Positions 16,740 to 25,806 of a DNA stretch of 64,000 bases are shown piece after piece. A program made the position numbers and the translations under genes. A model generated the notes under the pieces. The model was not told where the DNA came from and ran no database searches. It saw only the letters and a list, made by a program, of their open reading frames with translations. How positions within the stretch are numbered: position 1 is the stretch's first letter; each line of letters begins with the position of its first letter. This DNA is from Taklimakanibacter albus (GTDB taxonomy: Bacteria > Pseudomonadota > Alphaproteobacteria > Rhizobiales > Aestuariivirgaceae): contig NZ_JAENHL010000008.1 of the NCBI RefSeq assembly GCF_016595235.1, positions 602,390 through 666,389 of the forward strand, in the 5' to 3' direction.

Positions 16740-18467
16740 TCAGTGAGAATGGCGCGGCACGCCGGCATCACGCCGGCCCACCAGGAAGTCGAAGTCGCAG
16801 CCCTGATCGGCCTGCAGCACACGTTCGACATAGAGGCTCTGATAGCCGCCGCCTTGCGGTTGCTCCGGAGGGGTCCAGGCCTTGCGACGCTCGGCGAGCT
16901 CTGCCTCGTCGACGAAGAGCTCGAGCCGCCGTCCCGCCACGTCGAGCTCGATGAGATCGCCATCCCGCACCAGCGCCAGCGTGCCGCCGCTTGCCGCTTC
17001 CGGTGCCGTGTGGAGGACGACCGTGCCATAGGCCGTGCCGCTCATGCGCGCATCGGAAATACGCACCATGTCGGACACGCCCTGCTTCAGCAGCTTGGCC
17101 GGCAGCGGCATGTTGCCGACCTCCGCCATGCCGGGATAACCGCGCGGTCCGCAATTCTTGAGCACCATCACCGAATTGGCGTCGATATCGAGCGCCGGAT
17201 CATCGATGCGCGCATGATAATGCTCGATGCTCTCGAAGACGACGGCGCGGCCTTTGTGCTGCATCAAGGCCGGGGTCGCCGCCGAGGGCTTGATGACGGC
17301 GCCATTGGGCGCCAGATTGCCGCGCAGGATGGCCATGCCACCCTGCTCCGTCAGCGGCTTGTCGAAGGGCCGGATGACCTCGGGATTGTAGTTCGGCGCG
17401 TCCTTGACGATCTCACCGATCGTCTTGCCGAAGATGGTTTGCGCGTCACGATGGAGCAAACCTGCTTCCGCGAGGGTCCGCATGACGGCGCTCAGGCCAC
17501 CGGCATAATAGAAGTCCTCCATCAGAAAGCGGCCCGACGGCATGAGATCGACGATGGTCGGCACGTCGCGGCCGAGGCGGTCCCAATCGTCGAGGCCGAG
17601 ATCGACGCCGATGCGCCGCGCGACAGCGATCAGATGCAGCACGGCATTGGTCGACCCGCCGATCGCGCCGTTCACCCGGATGGCGTTTTCGAAGGCGGCG
17701 CGGGTCAGGATGTCCGACATGATGATGTTGTCATTGACGAGCTCGACGATACGCCGGCCGGCAAGATGGGCGAGCACGCCGCGGCGCGCATCGACGGCGG
17801 GAATGGCGGCATTGTCCGGCATGCCGATGCCGAGCGCCTCGACCATGCTGGCCATGGTGGAAGCGGTGCCCATCGTCATGCAGCTGCCGGCCGAGCGGCT
17901 CTGGCCCTGCTCGGCGGCGAGGAAGTCGTTGAGCGGCATGCGGCCCGCTTTCACATCCTCGTAGAATTTCCACACATGGGTGCCGGAGCCGATGGTCTGG
18001 CCGCGGAAATTGCCGTTGAGCATCGGTCCGCCCGACACCGCGATGGTCGGGAGGTTGCAGCTCGCCGCGCCCATCAGCAAAGCCGGCGTGGTCTTGTCGC
18101 AGCCGACGAGGAGAATGACACCGTCGATCGGATTGCCGCGGATCGATTCCTCGACATCCATGCTGGCGAGATTGCGGAACAGCATCGCGGTCGGGCGCAG
18201 ATTGGATTCGCCCAGCGACATCACCGGGAACTCGACCGGCATGCCGCCCGCCTCATATACACCGCGCTTCACATGCTCGGCGATGCCGCGCAGATGGGCG
18301 TTGCAGGGCGTGAGCTCCGACCAGGTGTTGCAGATGCCGATCACCGGCCGGCCATCGAACAGATGATCGGGCAGGCCCTGGTTCTTCATCCAGCTCCGAT
18401 GCATGAAGGCATTCTTGCCCGCGCCGCCGAACCAGGAGGCCGACCGCAACTTACGCCGTTCCGTCAT
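16740..18467 (-). CDS. IlvD/Edd-family dehydratase (sugar-acid dehydratase)
   Basis: 575-residue iron-sulfur dehydratase. Cysteines expected to bind the cluster are in NTWSELTPCNAH (about 55), VGCDKTTP (123, followed by Asp124 and Lys125) and AGSCMTMGTA (196). Family members convert dihydroxy acids or sugar acids to 2-keto-3-deoxy products; the neighbouring SDR and GntR regulator favour a sugar acid such as arabonate or xylonate over branched-chain biosynthesis. ATG at 18467 follows GGAGAA, 3 bases after the GntR stop. Confidence 0.88.
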   Translation of the reverse strand: MTERRKLRSASWFGGAGKNAFMHRSWMKNQGLPDHLFDGRPVIGICNTWSELTPCNAHLRGIAEHVKRGVYEAGGMPVEFPVMSLGESNLRPTAMLFRNLASMDVEESIRGNPIDGVILLVGCDKTTPALLMGAASCNLPTIAVSGGPMLNGNFRGQTIGSGTHVWKFYEDVKAGRMPLNDFLAAEQGQSRSAGSCMTMGTASTMASMVEALGIGMPDNAAIPAVDARRGVLAHLAGRRIVELVNDNIIMSDILTRAAFENAIRVNGAIGGSTNAVLHLIAVARRIGVDLGLDDWDRLGRDVPTIVDLMPSGRFLMEDFYYAGGLSAVMRTLAEAGLLHRDAQTIFGKTIGEIVKDAPNYNPEVIRPFDKPLTEQGGMAILRGNLAPNGAVIKPSAATPALMQHKGRAVVFESIEHYHARIDDPALDIDANSVMVLKNCGPRGYPGMAEVGNMPLPAKLLKQGVSDMVRISDARMSGTAYGTVVLHTAPEAASGGTLALVRDGDLIELDVAGRRLELFVDEAELAERRKAWTPPEQPQGGGYQSLYVERVLQADQGCDFDFLVGRRDAGVPRHSH

Positions 18468-18471
18468 TTTC

Positions 18472-19284
18472 TTATTCTCCGTTGGCTTGACGTGTCTGTC
18501 GTGAGGCGAGGATGTGCCGGACATCTTCCTCGGCCTTGTCGATCAAGGTGAGCATGGCGCTGCGCGCGCCTTCCGTATCGCGCGCCGCGATCTTCCGGAC
18601 GACCTCGCGATGGAGCGGCACCGATGGGCGCTGGCCCTCGGGCAGATCATTGGTGAGACGGAAGCTCGTCACCAGCGCCGTCTCGATCAAGGCGGCGAGC
18701 GAGCCGATGAGCTCATTGCCGGTCATGCGCAGGATCGACTGGTGATAGACGAGATCGGGCTCGGCGAAGCGTTCGCTGTCATCGGCCGCCTCCTCCATCT
18801 CGACGAGCACCGCCTCGAGCTCGGCTACCTGCTCAGGTGTCGCGCGCTCGGCGGCGAGTCCTGCCGCCATCGGCTCGATGGCGCGGCGCAATTCGAACAG
18901 ACTGCGCACATCCTCGCCACTGCCGGCACTGGCATAACGCCAGGCCAGCACGTCGGGGTCGAGGAAATTCCACTGCGAACGTGGGCGCACCTTCGTGCCG
19001 GTCTTGGGACGCGACTCGATGAGGCCCTTGCCGGCCAGAACCTTGATCACCTCGCGCAGAACCGTGCGGCTCACACCTTGGGCGGCACTCCAGTCATCGG
19101 CATTGGGCAAGGGGTCGCCCGGCACGAAGTCGCCGCGCACGATGCGCTGGCCGATCTGGTTGAGGACCGTCGCATGCAGGCCGCCCGATGCCAGTCCGGT
19201 CGACCTCACCGGTTTCCGACCGATCAGATTTGCAAAAGAATTCCGAGATTTAGGGCGACTCGTTGCATTCTTCATATTATTCAT
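18472..19284 (-). CDS. GntR-family regulator (FadR/FCD type)
   Basis: About 270 residues. The winged helix includes DWSAAQGVSRTVLREVIKVLAGKGLIESRPKTGT without gaps, followed by an all-helical FCD effector domain (FELRRAIEPMAAGLAAERA...). ATG at 19284 or 19275 is likely; the frame stays open further but runs into the divergent promoter region. It heads the operon GntR, dehydratase, SDR and faces the polyamine-type binding-protein gene. A palindrome covers its start codon (19275-19290), which suggests autoregulation. Confidence 0.88.
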   Translation of the reverse strand: MNNMKNATSRPKSRNSFANLIGRKPVRSTGLASGGLHATVLNQIGQRIVRGDFVPGDPLPNADDWSAAQGVSRTVLREVIKVLAGKGLIESRPKTGTKVRPRSQWNFLDPDVLAWRYASAGSGEDVRSLFELRRAIEPMAAGLAAERATPEQVAELEAVLVEMEEAADDSERFAEPDLVYHQSILRMTGNELIGSLAALIETALVTSFRLTNDLPEGQRPSVPLHREVVRKIAARDTEGARSAMLTLIDKAEEDVRHILASRQTRQANGE

Positions 19285-19290
19285 ATAATA
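19275..19290. promoter_or_regulatory. Candidate GntR operator
   Basis: TATTAT-TCAT-ATAATA is a perfect 6-base inverted repeat with a 4-base centre. It covers both possible start codons of the GntR gene in an AT-rich patch between the divergent GntR and binding-protein genes. A regulator bound here would block its own gene. Size and symmetry fit a GntR dimer site but were not tested. Confidence 0.4.
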
Positions 19291-19396
19291 GCTTTTAATA
19301 AGACGATGAAGGGCCGTCAATACGCGGCGGGAGCAAACAGCCCCCTTCGCGCTCCGATGCCCTCCCGTCGGAAAAACAGTCAGGGAGAAACGCATC

Positions 19397-20431
19397 ATGA
19401 AGATCAAACTCAACCGCCGCGCGATGATCGCGATGGGCGTCGCCGCACCGGCTCTGCTCCGGACGAGCTGGGCGCGCGCCGCCAGCGAGTTGCGGGTAAT
19501 GGCCTGGCAGGGCTATGCCGATGACGACTGGGTCAAGGAGTTCCAGGAACAGACGGGCATCACCGCCCAGGTCGTCTTCATCGGCACTGATGATGAAATC
19601 TGGGCCAAGATCAAAGGCAGCGAAGGCAAGGATTTCGACGTCTTCGCGGTCAACACCGCGCAGCTGCAACGTTATATCGATGGCGGCCTCACCACGCCGC
19701 ATGATCTCGCCAAGCTGCCCAATCAGAAAAATGTCCTGCCGCGCTTCCAGGACCTCGCCCAGATCAAGGGTATCATGCGCGACGGCAAGGTGCATGCCAT
19801 CCCGTTCTGCTTCGACTCGATCGGCCTCATCTATGACAAGGCCAAAGTGTCGCCGGCGCCGGATTCCTTCACCATCCTGTGGGACCCGAAATACAAGGGC
19901 AAGGTGCTGGCCTATGACAATGGCGAGCATAATTTCTCCTTCACCGCGCTCACTCTGGGCTTCCCCGACCCGTTCAATCTGAGCGCGGAGCAGATGGGCC
20001 AGATCAAGGCCAAGCTGTCGGAGCTCAAGCAGAATGTGCTCAGCTTCTACACGACACCCGACGAGGCACTGCAGCTCTATAAGAGCAACGACGTGGCGCT
20101 GATCTGGGCCAATTACGGCCAGCAGCAGGTGAAGGCGATGAAGGATGCCGGCGCCGATATCGGCTACGTGAACCCCAAGGAAGGCGCGCTGGCCTGGCTC
20201 GACACCTGGGCAATGACCAGCGGCGTGCAGGACAAGGATGCGGCGGAAGCCTGGGTCAATTTCCTGCTGCAGAAGAAAATCGGCGAGCAGCTGTCTGAGC
20301 GCACCGGCTTCGGCAACACGGTCGCCGAGACCGGCAGCGCCAATCCCAACGACAAGCTGGTCTGGCTCGAATTCGTCGAAGATCCGACCAAACGCTCGGA
20401 CCTCTGGAACGAAGTCAAGGCGCAGCCTTAA
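19397..20431 (+). CDS. Polyamine-type ABC transporter binding protein (PotD-like)
   Basis: 344-residue extracellular solute-binding protein. The N terminus has a twin-arginine stretch (NRRAMIAMG) and an Ala-rich signal ending near SWARA. The mature protein opens with ELRVMAWQGYADDDWV and carries PotD-like segments DVFAVNTAQLQRYID and PFCFDSIGLIYDKAKV. Two permease genes follow on the same strand but no ATPase gene is present, so it would need one from elsewhere, for example the one at 41458. Ligand unknown. Confidence 0.88.
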   Translation: MKIKLNRRAMIAMGVAAPALLRTSWARAASELRVMAWQGYADDDWVKEFQEQTGITAQVVFIGTDDEIWAKIKGSEGKDFDVFAVNTAQLQRYIDGGLTTPHDLAKLPNQKNVLPRFQDLAQIKGIMRDGKVHAIPFCFDSIGLIYDKAKVSPAPDSFTILWDPKYKGKVLAYDNGEHNFSFTALTLGFPDPFNLSAEQMGQIKAKLSELKQNVLSFYTTPDEALQLYKSNDVALIWANYGQQQVKAMKDAGADIGYVNPKEGALAWLDTWAMTSGVQDKDAAEAWVNFLLQKKIGEQLSERTGFGNTVAETGSANPNDKLVWLEFVEDPTKRSDLWNEVKAQP

Positions 20432-20449
20432 TATAAGCCAACGGCAACA

Positions 20450-20477
20450 GGCGGCGACCCGTTCGCGGATCGCCGCC
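20450..20477 (+). terminator. Hairpin after the PotD-like gene
   Basis: GGCGGCGA at 20450-20457 pairs exactly with TCGCCGCC at 20470-20477 across a 12-base loop, 18 bases after the binding-protein stop and before the permease gene. No T-run follows. Probably lowers expression of the membrane genes relative to the binding protein or protects its mRNA. Confidence 0.55.
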
Positions 20478-20496
20478 GCAAGGAACCTGATCGCGC

Positions 20497-21351
20497 ATGT
20501 TGTTCGTCGGAGACCGGCAGGCGAAGGGCTGGCGTATCGCCATCTCTGTCCTCGCCTATGGGCTTCCCTTCCTTTTCATCGTGGCGCCGCTGCTGAGCTT
20601 CCTCACCTACAGCTTCTTCTGGGTGGAGGGCGGCCAGATGCATTACGATCTCACCTGGCGCAATTACAGCCGCTTCTTCACCGACGCGATCTTCATCCCC
20701 GTCCTCTGGCAGACCTGTCTTCTCTGCCTCGCGGTCGCGGTGCTCGCCGCCCTCCTCGGCTATCCGGTCGCCTTCCGCCTCGCCACCTTGTCGGGGCGGC
20801 GCAAATACATCCTGCTGATGCTGGTGCTGGTGCCGCTGCTGATGAGCTACATCATCAAGATCTACGCGATCCGCAGCATTCTCGGCGGCAACGGTTTCCT
20901 GAACCGCTTCCTGGTCTGGGCCAATCTCATCGATCAGCCGCTGACCCTCTTCGTCTTCAACCTCAATGCCGTGCTGCTCACCCTCACGGTGCTGCTCATT
21001 CCCTTCGCCATCCTGCCGATCTTCCTGTCGCTCGAGCGCATCCCGAAAAATCTCATCGAGGCCTCGACCGATCTCGGCGCCTCCAACTGGCAGACCTTCT
21101 GCCGGGTCATCCTGCCTCTAAGCCTGCCGGGCGTGGTGACGGCGGCGAGCTTCGTTTTCGTGCTCGCAATCGGCGACTTCCTGACGCCGCAAATGGTCGG
21201 CGGCCCCAATGGCTTCACCTTCGGGCGCATCATCTACAGCCAGTTCGGCGCCGCCTTCAACTGGCCCTTCGGCGCCGCTTTGTCGGTCATCCTGGCCCTC
21301 GTCATGAGCGTAGTGATCGCGCTGGGTCGGCGCTTCGAGCGCCAGACATGA
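20497..21351 (+). CDS. Polyamine-type ABC transporter permease (PotB-like)
   Basis: 284-residue inner-membrane permease with six or so hydrophobic segments; EAA loop IEASTDLGASNWQTFCRVILP at about 187-207. The family partners a PotC-type permease, which here starts inside its stop codon (ATGA). Order binding protein, PotB-like, PotC-like is the usual one, minus the ATPase. Confidence 0.9.
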   Translation: MLFVGDRQAKGWRIAISVLAYGLPFLFIVAPLLSFLTYSFFWVEGGQMHYDLTWRNYSRFFTDAIFIPVLWQTCLLCLAVAVLAALLGYPVAFRLATLSGRRKYILLMLVLVPLLMSYIIKIYAIRSILGGNGFLNRFLVWANLIDQPLTLFVFNLNAVLLTLTVLLIPFAILPIFLSLERIPKNLIEASTDLGASNWQTFCRVILPLSLPGVVTAASFVFVLAIGDFLTPQMVGGPNGFTFGRIIYSQFGAAFNWPFGAALSVILALVMSVVIALGRRFERQT

Positions 21352-22145
21352 TGCAGCTCTCGCGCCTCGCCTCGTTCGGCCTCTCGGCCCTGACGGCCCT
21401 CGTCTTCGTCCTGCTTTACGGACCGCTGCTCGTTCCCATCGCGTCGTCCTTCTTCGAGATCGCGCGCGGTGACGTGCAATGGACGAGCCCGTCGCTCTCG
21501 GCCTATGTCGCGCTGACTCGTAATCAAGGCATCATCACCGCTTTCCTCAACACGCTGATCGTCGGCTTCACGGCGACTTTCCTCGCGGTGCTGCTCGGCA
21601 TCCTGTTCGCTATTCACTACCGCAATGGCGCCACCTTCGGCCGCGACCTGATGCAGTTCGTGATCTTCCTGCCCTTCCTGATGCCGCCGATCATGATCGG
21701 CCTGTCGCTGCTGATCTTCTTCCGCGAGACCGATGTGCCGCGCTCGCTTCTGACCGTGATTATCGGGCACACGGTCTTCGTGCTGGCGCTCGCCTACCGT
21801 ACCATCGTCGTCCGGCTGCAATCGCTGAGTGTCAGCTATATCGAGGCCTCCTATGATCTCGGCGCCTCGAGCTGGCAGACCTTCTTCTATGTCGTGCTGC
21901 CCAATCTCAAAAGCGCGCTCATCGGTGCCGCCATCCTCTGCTTCGCGCTGTCCTTCGACGAGACGATGATCAGCCTCCTGGTGACGGGAACCGACAACAC
22001 GCTGCCGATCCGGTTGTGGGCGATGATGCGCCTCGGCTTCACGCCCGACATCAACGCGCTGGTTGCGCTCATCCTCGCCTTCACCACGCTGATGTGCGTG
22101 CTGGCGGTGCGTTATCTCCTGCCGAAGGACGCCGAAGGAACTTAA
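21348..22145 (+). CDS. Polyamine-type ABC transporter permease (PotC-like)
   Basis: 265-residue inner-membrane permease. It starts at ATG 21348 (MMQLSRLASFG), overlapping the preceding gene by 4 bases. EAA loop YIEASYDLGASSWQTFFYV and the conserved ALSFDETMISLLVTGTDNTLPIRLW are clear. Its TAA stop shares bases with the TAA of the convergent permease gene at 22142, so the two genes meet tail to tail with no space for a terminator. Confidence 0.9.
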   Translation: MMQLSRLASFGLSALTALVFVLLYGPLLVPIASSFFEIARGDVQWTSPSLSAYVALTRNQGIITAFLNTLIVGFTATFLAVLLGILFAIHYRNGATFGRDLMQFVIFLPFLMPPIMIGLSLLIFFRETDVPRSLLTVIIGHTVFVLALAYRTIVVRLQSLSVSYIEASYDLGASSWQTFFYVVLPNLKSALIGAAILCFALSFDETMISLLVTGTDNTLPIRLWAMMRLGFTPDINALVALILAFTTLMCVLAVRYLLPKDAEGT

Positions 22146-23116
22146 CGGCGTTGTGATTCTCGCCCGGAGAGCAGGAGCAGCAAGAGGATCAGCGACCCGA
22201 AAAGAATGCTGCGCCAGCCGGCGGACGCATTGACGACGGTGATCAGGGCCGTGATGGTGACGAGCAATATGGCGCCCGGAATGGTGCCGGCATAGGAGCC
22301 GGAGCCGCCCAGGATCGAGGTGCCGCCCAGCACCACCGCGGCGATCGAGGCGAGAAGATAAGGATCGCCGATACCGACATAACCCTGGCCGTTCATGCCG
22401 AGGATCAGCACCCCGGCCAGGCCGGCGGCGAGACCGCTCACCGCATAGACCGCCATGGTCGTCGCCTGGACATTGATACCGGACAGAGCGCTCGCCAGCG
22501 GATTGGCGCCGAGCGCATAGAGCCTGGCGCCGAAAGGTGTCGCATGCAGGACGGCAAGGGCCGCGCCCGAGACCACGGCCCACAGCAGCACGCCGGCGGG
22601 AATGCCGATGATGCGCGCATTGCCGAGCCAGGCGAGCAGAGGATTCTGCGCCGAAATGGCGGTGCCGCCGGCGATGAGGATGAGGACGCCCTGCAGGAAG
22701 GTCGCCATCGCGAGCGTCATGATCATCGGATGGATGCGCAAGTAGGCGACGCCCAAGCCATTGAGGAAGCCGATCGAGGTTGCCGCCACCAGGATGATCA
22801 GGACGGCGAAGGTGCCGCTGCCGTCACCCGACAGAGCGACCAGCGGCACGCCGACCGCGCTCACCGTGACGATTGCGCCGACCGAGAGATCGATGCCGCC
22901 GGCGATCACCACATAGGTCTGGCCGATGGCGACAAGACCGATCACCGCGGCGAGCTCGAGCAGATAGCGCAGATGGCCGTAAGAGCCGAAGCCCGGCTTG
23001 GCGAAGCCCGCCACGACCCACACCAGAATGACGATGGCGACGGTGAGGAAGGCGCGGTTGCGCAGGAGCGCTCTCGGGCTCCAGGCCGGAAAGCGGGAAT
23101 GGTTCGCCTGGTTCAT
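22142..23116 (-). CDS. Sugar-type ABC transporter permease (RbsC family), second of a pair
   Basis: 324-residue inner-membrane permease with GIDLSVGAIVTVSAVGVP (about 73-90) and the conserved AAVVLGGTSILGGSGSYAGTIPGAILL near the C terminus. It is the last gene of the minus-strand operon binding protein, ATPase, permease, permease. Two different permease genes suggest a heterodimer, as in the LsrCD and YtfT/YjfF systems. Confidence 0.92.
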   Translation of the reverse strand: MNQANHSRFPAWSPRALLRNRAFLTVAIVILVWVVAGFAKPGFGSYGHLRYLLELAAVIGLVAIGQTYVVIAGGIDLSVGAIVTVSAVGVPLVALSGDGSGTFAVLIILVAATSIGFLNGLGVAYLRIHPMIMTLAMATFLQGVLILIAGGTAISAQNPLLAWLGNARIIGIPAGVLLWAVVSGAALAVLHATPFGARLYALGANPLASALSGINVQATTMAVYAVSGLAAGLAGVLILGMNGQGYVGIGDPYLLASIAAVVLGGTSILGGSGSYAGTIPGAILLVTITALITVVNASAGWRSILFGSLILLLLLLSGRESQRR

Positions 23117-24084
23117 GGCCTCCTCCGGAAACGAGCGGTCAGCTGCGGCAAGGCCACCGCACCGATGATGATCAGGCCTTGCGCCACATATTGCGCGACC
23201 GGCGGAAACCCTAAGAAGAACATGACATTGATCATCACGCTCAACAGCAGGCTGCCGGCAATGGCGCCGCGCATCGTGCCGCGCCCGCCGAGGAAGCCGA
23301 CACCGCCCAGCACCGCGGCGGCGATCGAATTGAGCGTGAAGGCCTGGCCGATGACCGGATCACCCGAGCCGGTCTGCGCGGCGATGAAAAGCCCCGCCAA
23401 TGTCGAAAGCAGGCCACTGATCGCATAGGCGGCGATCCGCGCCGCATCGACCGGCACGCCGGCGCGATAGGCGCCGACCGGGTTTTCGCCCGCCGCATAG
23501 AGGCTGAGGCCCAGAGGTGTGGCGAGATAGAGCTTCCACAGCAGCGCCACAAGGAAGACGAGGACCAGAGCGGCGGGCGTATTGCCGGCGAGCAGATCGG
23601 AGAACCAGCCGGGAATGGCGCCGCCCGGGCGCGGCAGGATGAGCAGCGCCAGGCCGCCGATGATGAAGGAGGCGGCGAGCGTCACGATGATCGCCGGCAG
23701 GCGCAGGCGGATGGCGATGACGCCGCACAGCGCCCCGATAACGAGGCCCGAAGCCGAGACCGCAACGATGCCGCCGGCGACACCGAAATAACCGCTCATC
23801 GTCGTCGCCGCGATCACCGCGCCAAGGCTCACCGTCGCGCCGATCGCCAGGCTGATGCCACCGGTCAGCATCAGGATCGCCTGCGCCATGGCGACGAGCG
23901 CCAGCGGCAGCCAGCTCTGGGCGAATTTGGAGACGCCGGCGACGCTCAACAGGCCCGGAAAGAGATAAGCGTAGAGCGCCAAGAAGGCGGCAACGACAGC
24001 GAACAGGCCCATGAGGCCGCGATTGCGCTCGCCTTGCACGCGCCAATAAAGCCGGTCATCGCCGGTGCGGATCATGCTGCTCAT
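23113..24084 (-). CDS. Sugar-type ABC transporter permease (RbsC family), first of a pair
   Basis: 323-residue inner-membrane permease. ATG at 24084 overlaps the ATPase stop as ATGA and begins MSSMIRTGDDRLYWRVQ; the open frame extends far upstream but only as a shadow of the ATPase gene. The family motif is GGISLAIGATVSLGAVIA in place of the usual GIDLSVG, a small deviation. It ends overlapping the start of the next permease gene. Confidence 0.9.
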   Translation of the reverse strand: MSSMIRTGDDRLYWRVQGERNRGLMGLFAVVAAFLALYAYLFPGLLSVAGVSKFAQSWLPLALVAMAQAILMLTGGISLAIGATVSLGAVIAATTMSGYFGVAGGIVAVSASGLVIGALCGVIAIRLRLPAIIVTLAASFIIGGLALLILPRPGGAIPGWFSDLLAGNTPAALVLVFLVALLWKLYLATPLGLSLYAAGENPVGAYRAGVPVDAARIAAYAISGLLSTLAGLFIAAQTGSGDPVIGQAFTLNSIAAAVLGGVGFLGGRGTMRGAIAGSLLLSVMINVMFFLGFPPVAQYVAQGLIIIGAVALPQLTARFRRRP

Positions 24085-25586
24085 GCGGCCACCTTGGCGG
24101 CCTCGGCGCCCATGGCGGCGGCGACGATTGCTTCCTCGCTGATCTTCTCGCGTTCCAGAAGCGCCGCGATGCCGCCTTCGCGCATCACCGCGACGCGGTC
24201 GCAGAGATGCACGAGCTCCGGCGTATCGGAGCTCGACAGCACGATGGCCTTTCCTTGAGCGGCGAAGCGGCGCAGCAGCACATAGATCTCGCGTTTGGTC
24301 TCGACATCGACGCCACGCGTCGGGTCGTTGAGCAGGAGGATCGGCGGATCGGCCGGCATCCATTTGGCGAGCGCCACTTTCTGCTGATTGCCGCCGGACA
24401 AGGCCTGGACCTGACGGGTGAGATCGCCCTTGATGCTGAGCCGGTCGGCGAGCTCGGTGGCGAGCTTGCGCTCAGCGGCCGGGTCGCGCCGGCTCAAACC
24501 GCGTGCCTTGCCGAAATCCGGCAGCATCATGTTCCAGGCAATCGAATGAATGAGATGCAGGCCTTCGCGCTTGCGGTCGGCCGGCACGTAAGCAAGGCCC
24601 AGTGCATTGGCGCGGGAAACGGAGGACGGCAGACCGGCGACATTATTGAAGACGGCGCGGCGCGCCGAAGCCGGCAAGGCGCCATAAAGGCCGAGCAGCA
24701 GATCCTCCTGGCCCTGGCCGACGAGGCCGCCAAGCCCCAGGATCTCGCCGCGTTTTATCTCGAGATCGATGTCGCGCAAGAGGCCCGAGGAGAAACCGGT
24801 AACCTCGACAATAGTCTGGCGCTCCGGGCTCGGCGTCCAGTGCGGAAAGAGATCGCCCGGATCGCGCCCGACCATCAGTCGCACCAGGCCCGCGGCATCG
24901 ACGCCCTGCAGCGAACGGTCGGCGGTCACCTTGCCGTCCTTCAGCACGGTGACATGCTCGCACAGGCGCATCACTTCATTGAGGCGGTGCGAGATGTAAA
25001 GAATGGCGGTGCCCTCGGCGCGCAACCGCTGCAAGAGCCGCGTCAAGGTCTGCGCCTCATGGGCGGAAAGTGACGAGGTCGGCTCGTCGAGCACCAGAAT
25101 GCGGGGCTTGCGGAACAGCGCCTTGGCGATCTCGACCATCTGGCGGCGGCCGAGCGGCAGATCGCCCACCGGGGTACTCAGATTCTCTTCGAGGCCGACC
25201 AGATCGCAGACCTCGCGCGCTTTCCGCGCCAGGGCCTTGTAGTCGATCAGCCCGAAGCGGCGCGGATAGGCACCGAGGCCGATATTCTCGGCAATGGAGA
25301 GATCGCTGGTCAGGCTCAATTCCTGCTGCACCACCGCGATACCGGCGCGGCGCGCCTCGGAAGGCGTCAGCCGGCGATGGCTGCGCCCATCGATCTCGAT
25401 CTCTCCGCCATCGGGTGCCAGCGCGCCCGACAGAAGATTGATGAGCGTGGATTTGCCGGCGCCATTTTCACCGAGCAACGCATGGATGCGTCCCGGCTCG
25501 AGCGCGATGGACACATTCTGGAGAACAGGGTTGCCGAAGAACGACTTCGACAACCCGTTCGCCTTGATGATGGCTTGTGGCGTCAT
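24081..25586 (-). CDS. Sugar-type ABC transporter ATPase (RbsA family)
   Basis: 501-residue double nucleotide-binding-domain ATPase. Domain 1: Walker A GENGAGKST (about 38-46), signature LPLGRRQMVEIAKAL, Walker B ILVLDEPTSSL. Domain 2: degenerate Walker A (GLVGQGQEDL), intact LSGGNQQKVALAKW and ILLLNDPTRGVDVETK. The binding-protein gene lies upstream across a family B repeat. It energises the two permeases downstream. Confidence 0.93.
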   Translation of the reverse strand: MTPQAIIKANGLSKSFFGNPVLQNVSIALEPGRIHALLGENGAGKSTLINLLSGALAPDGGEIEIDGRSHRRLTPSEARRAGIAVVQQELSLTSDLSIAENIGLGAYPRRFGLIDYKALARKAREVCDLVGLEENLSTPVGDLPLGRRQMVEIAKALFRKPRILVLDEPTSSLSAHEAQTLTRLLQRLRAEGTAILYISHRLNEVMRLCEHVTVLKDGKVTADRSLQGVDAAGLVRLMVGRDPGDLFPHWTPSPERQTIVEVTGFSSGLLRDIDLEIKRGEILGLGGLVGQGQEDLLLGLYGALPASARRAVFNNVAGLPSSVSRANALGLAYVPADRKREGLHLIHSIAWNMMLPDFGKARGLSRRDPAAERKLATELADRLSIKGDLTRQVQALSGGNQQKVALAKWMPADPPILLLNDPTRGVDVETKREIYVLLRRFAAQGKAIVLSSSDTPELVHLCDRVAVMREGGIAALLEREKISEEAIVAAAMGAEAAKVAA

Positions 25587-25622
25587 GCCCCCGACCTGGA
25601 CTCCGATCTCATCCCATCAGTA

Positions 25623-25771
25623 TTTCCCCCTCGCCCGTTGCGAAGCAATGGGAGAGGGTGGCCGAAGGCCGGGTGAGGGCTCTTTCGGCCAGTGTAATCG
25701 CTCTCACAAAAGAGCCCTCATCCGCCCTATCGGGCACCTTCTCCCACGCTACGCGCGGGAGAAGGGGAAAA
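25623..25771. repeat. Intergenic palindromic repeat, family B, copy 2
   Basis: About 149 bases. The left half (CCCTCGCCCGTTGCGAAGCA then GGGAGAGGGTGGCC then GGGTGAGGGCTCTTT) pairs with the right half (AAAGAGCCCTCATCCGCCC ... GGGAGAAGGGG), with two side hairpins, GGCC-GAA-GGCC and GCCC-TATC-GGGC. It is nearly identical to the copy at 61571 and, like it, separates a binding-protein gene from an ATPase gene. Confidence 0.8.
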
Positions 25772-25806
25772 GAGGGAAGCGTGAGGATATTTGAGAGAAT
25801 GATCGA

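Noticed and set aside
16731-18551. 606-codon open frame opposite the IlvD/Edd dehydratase
   Set aside because: Fully antisense to a gene with intact cluster cysteines; no recognisable motif.
20238-22145. A single 635-codon frame that seems to fuse material with the PotC-like permease
   Set aside because: Its first two thirds are an out-of-frame reading of the PotD- and PotB-like genes; the real gene starts at ATG 21348, overlapping the previous stop.
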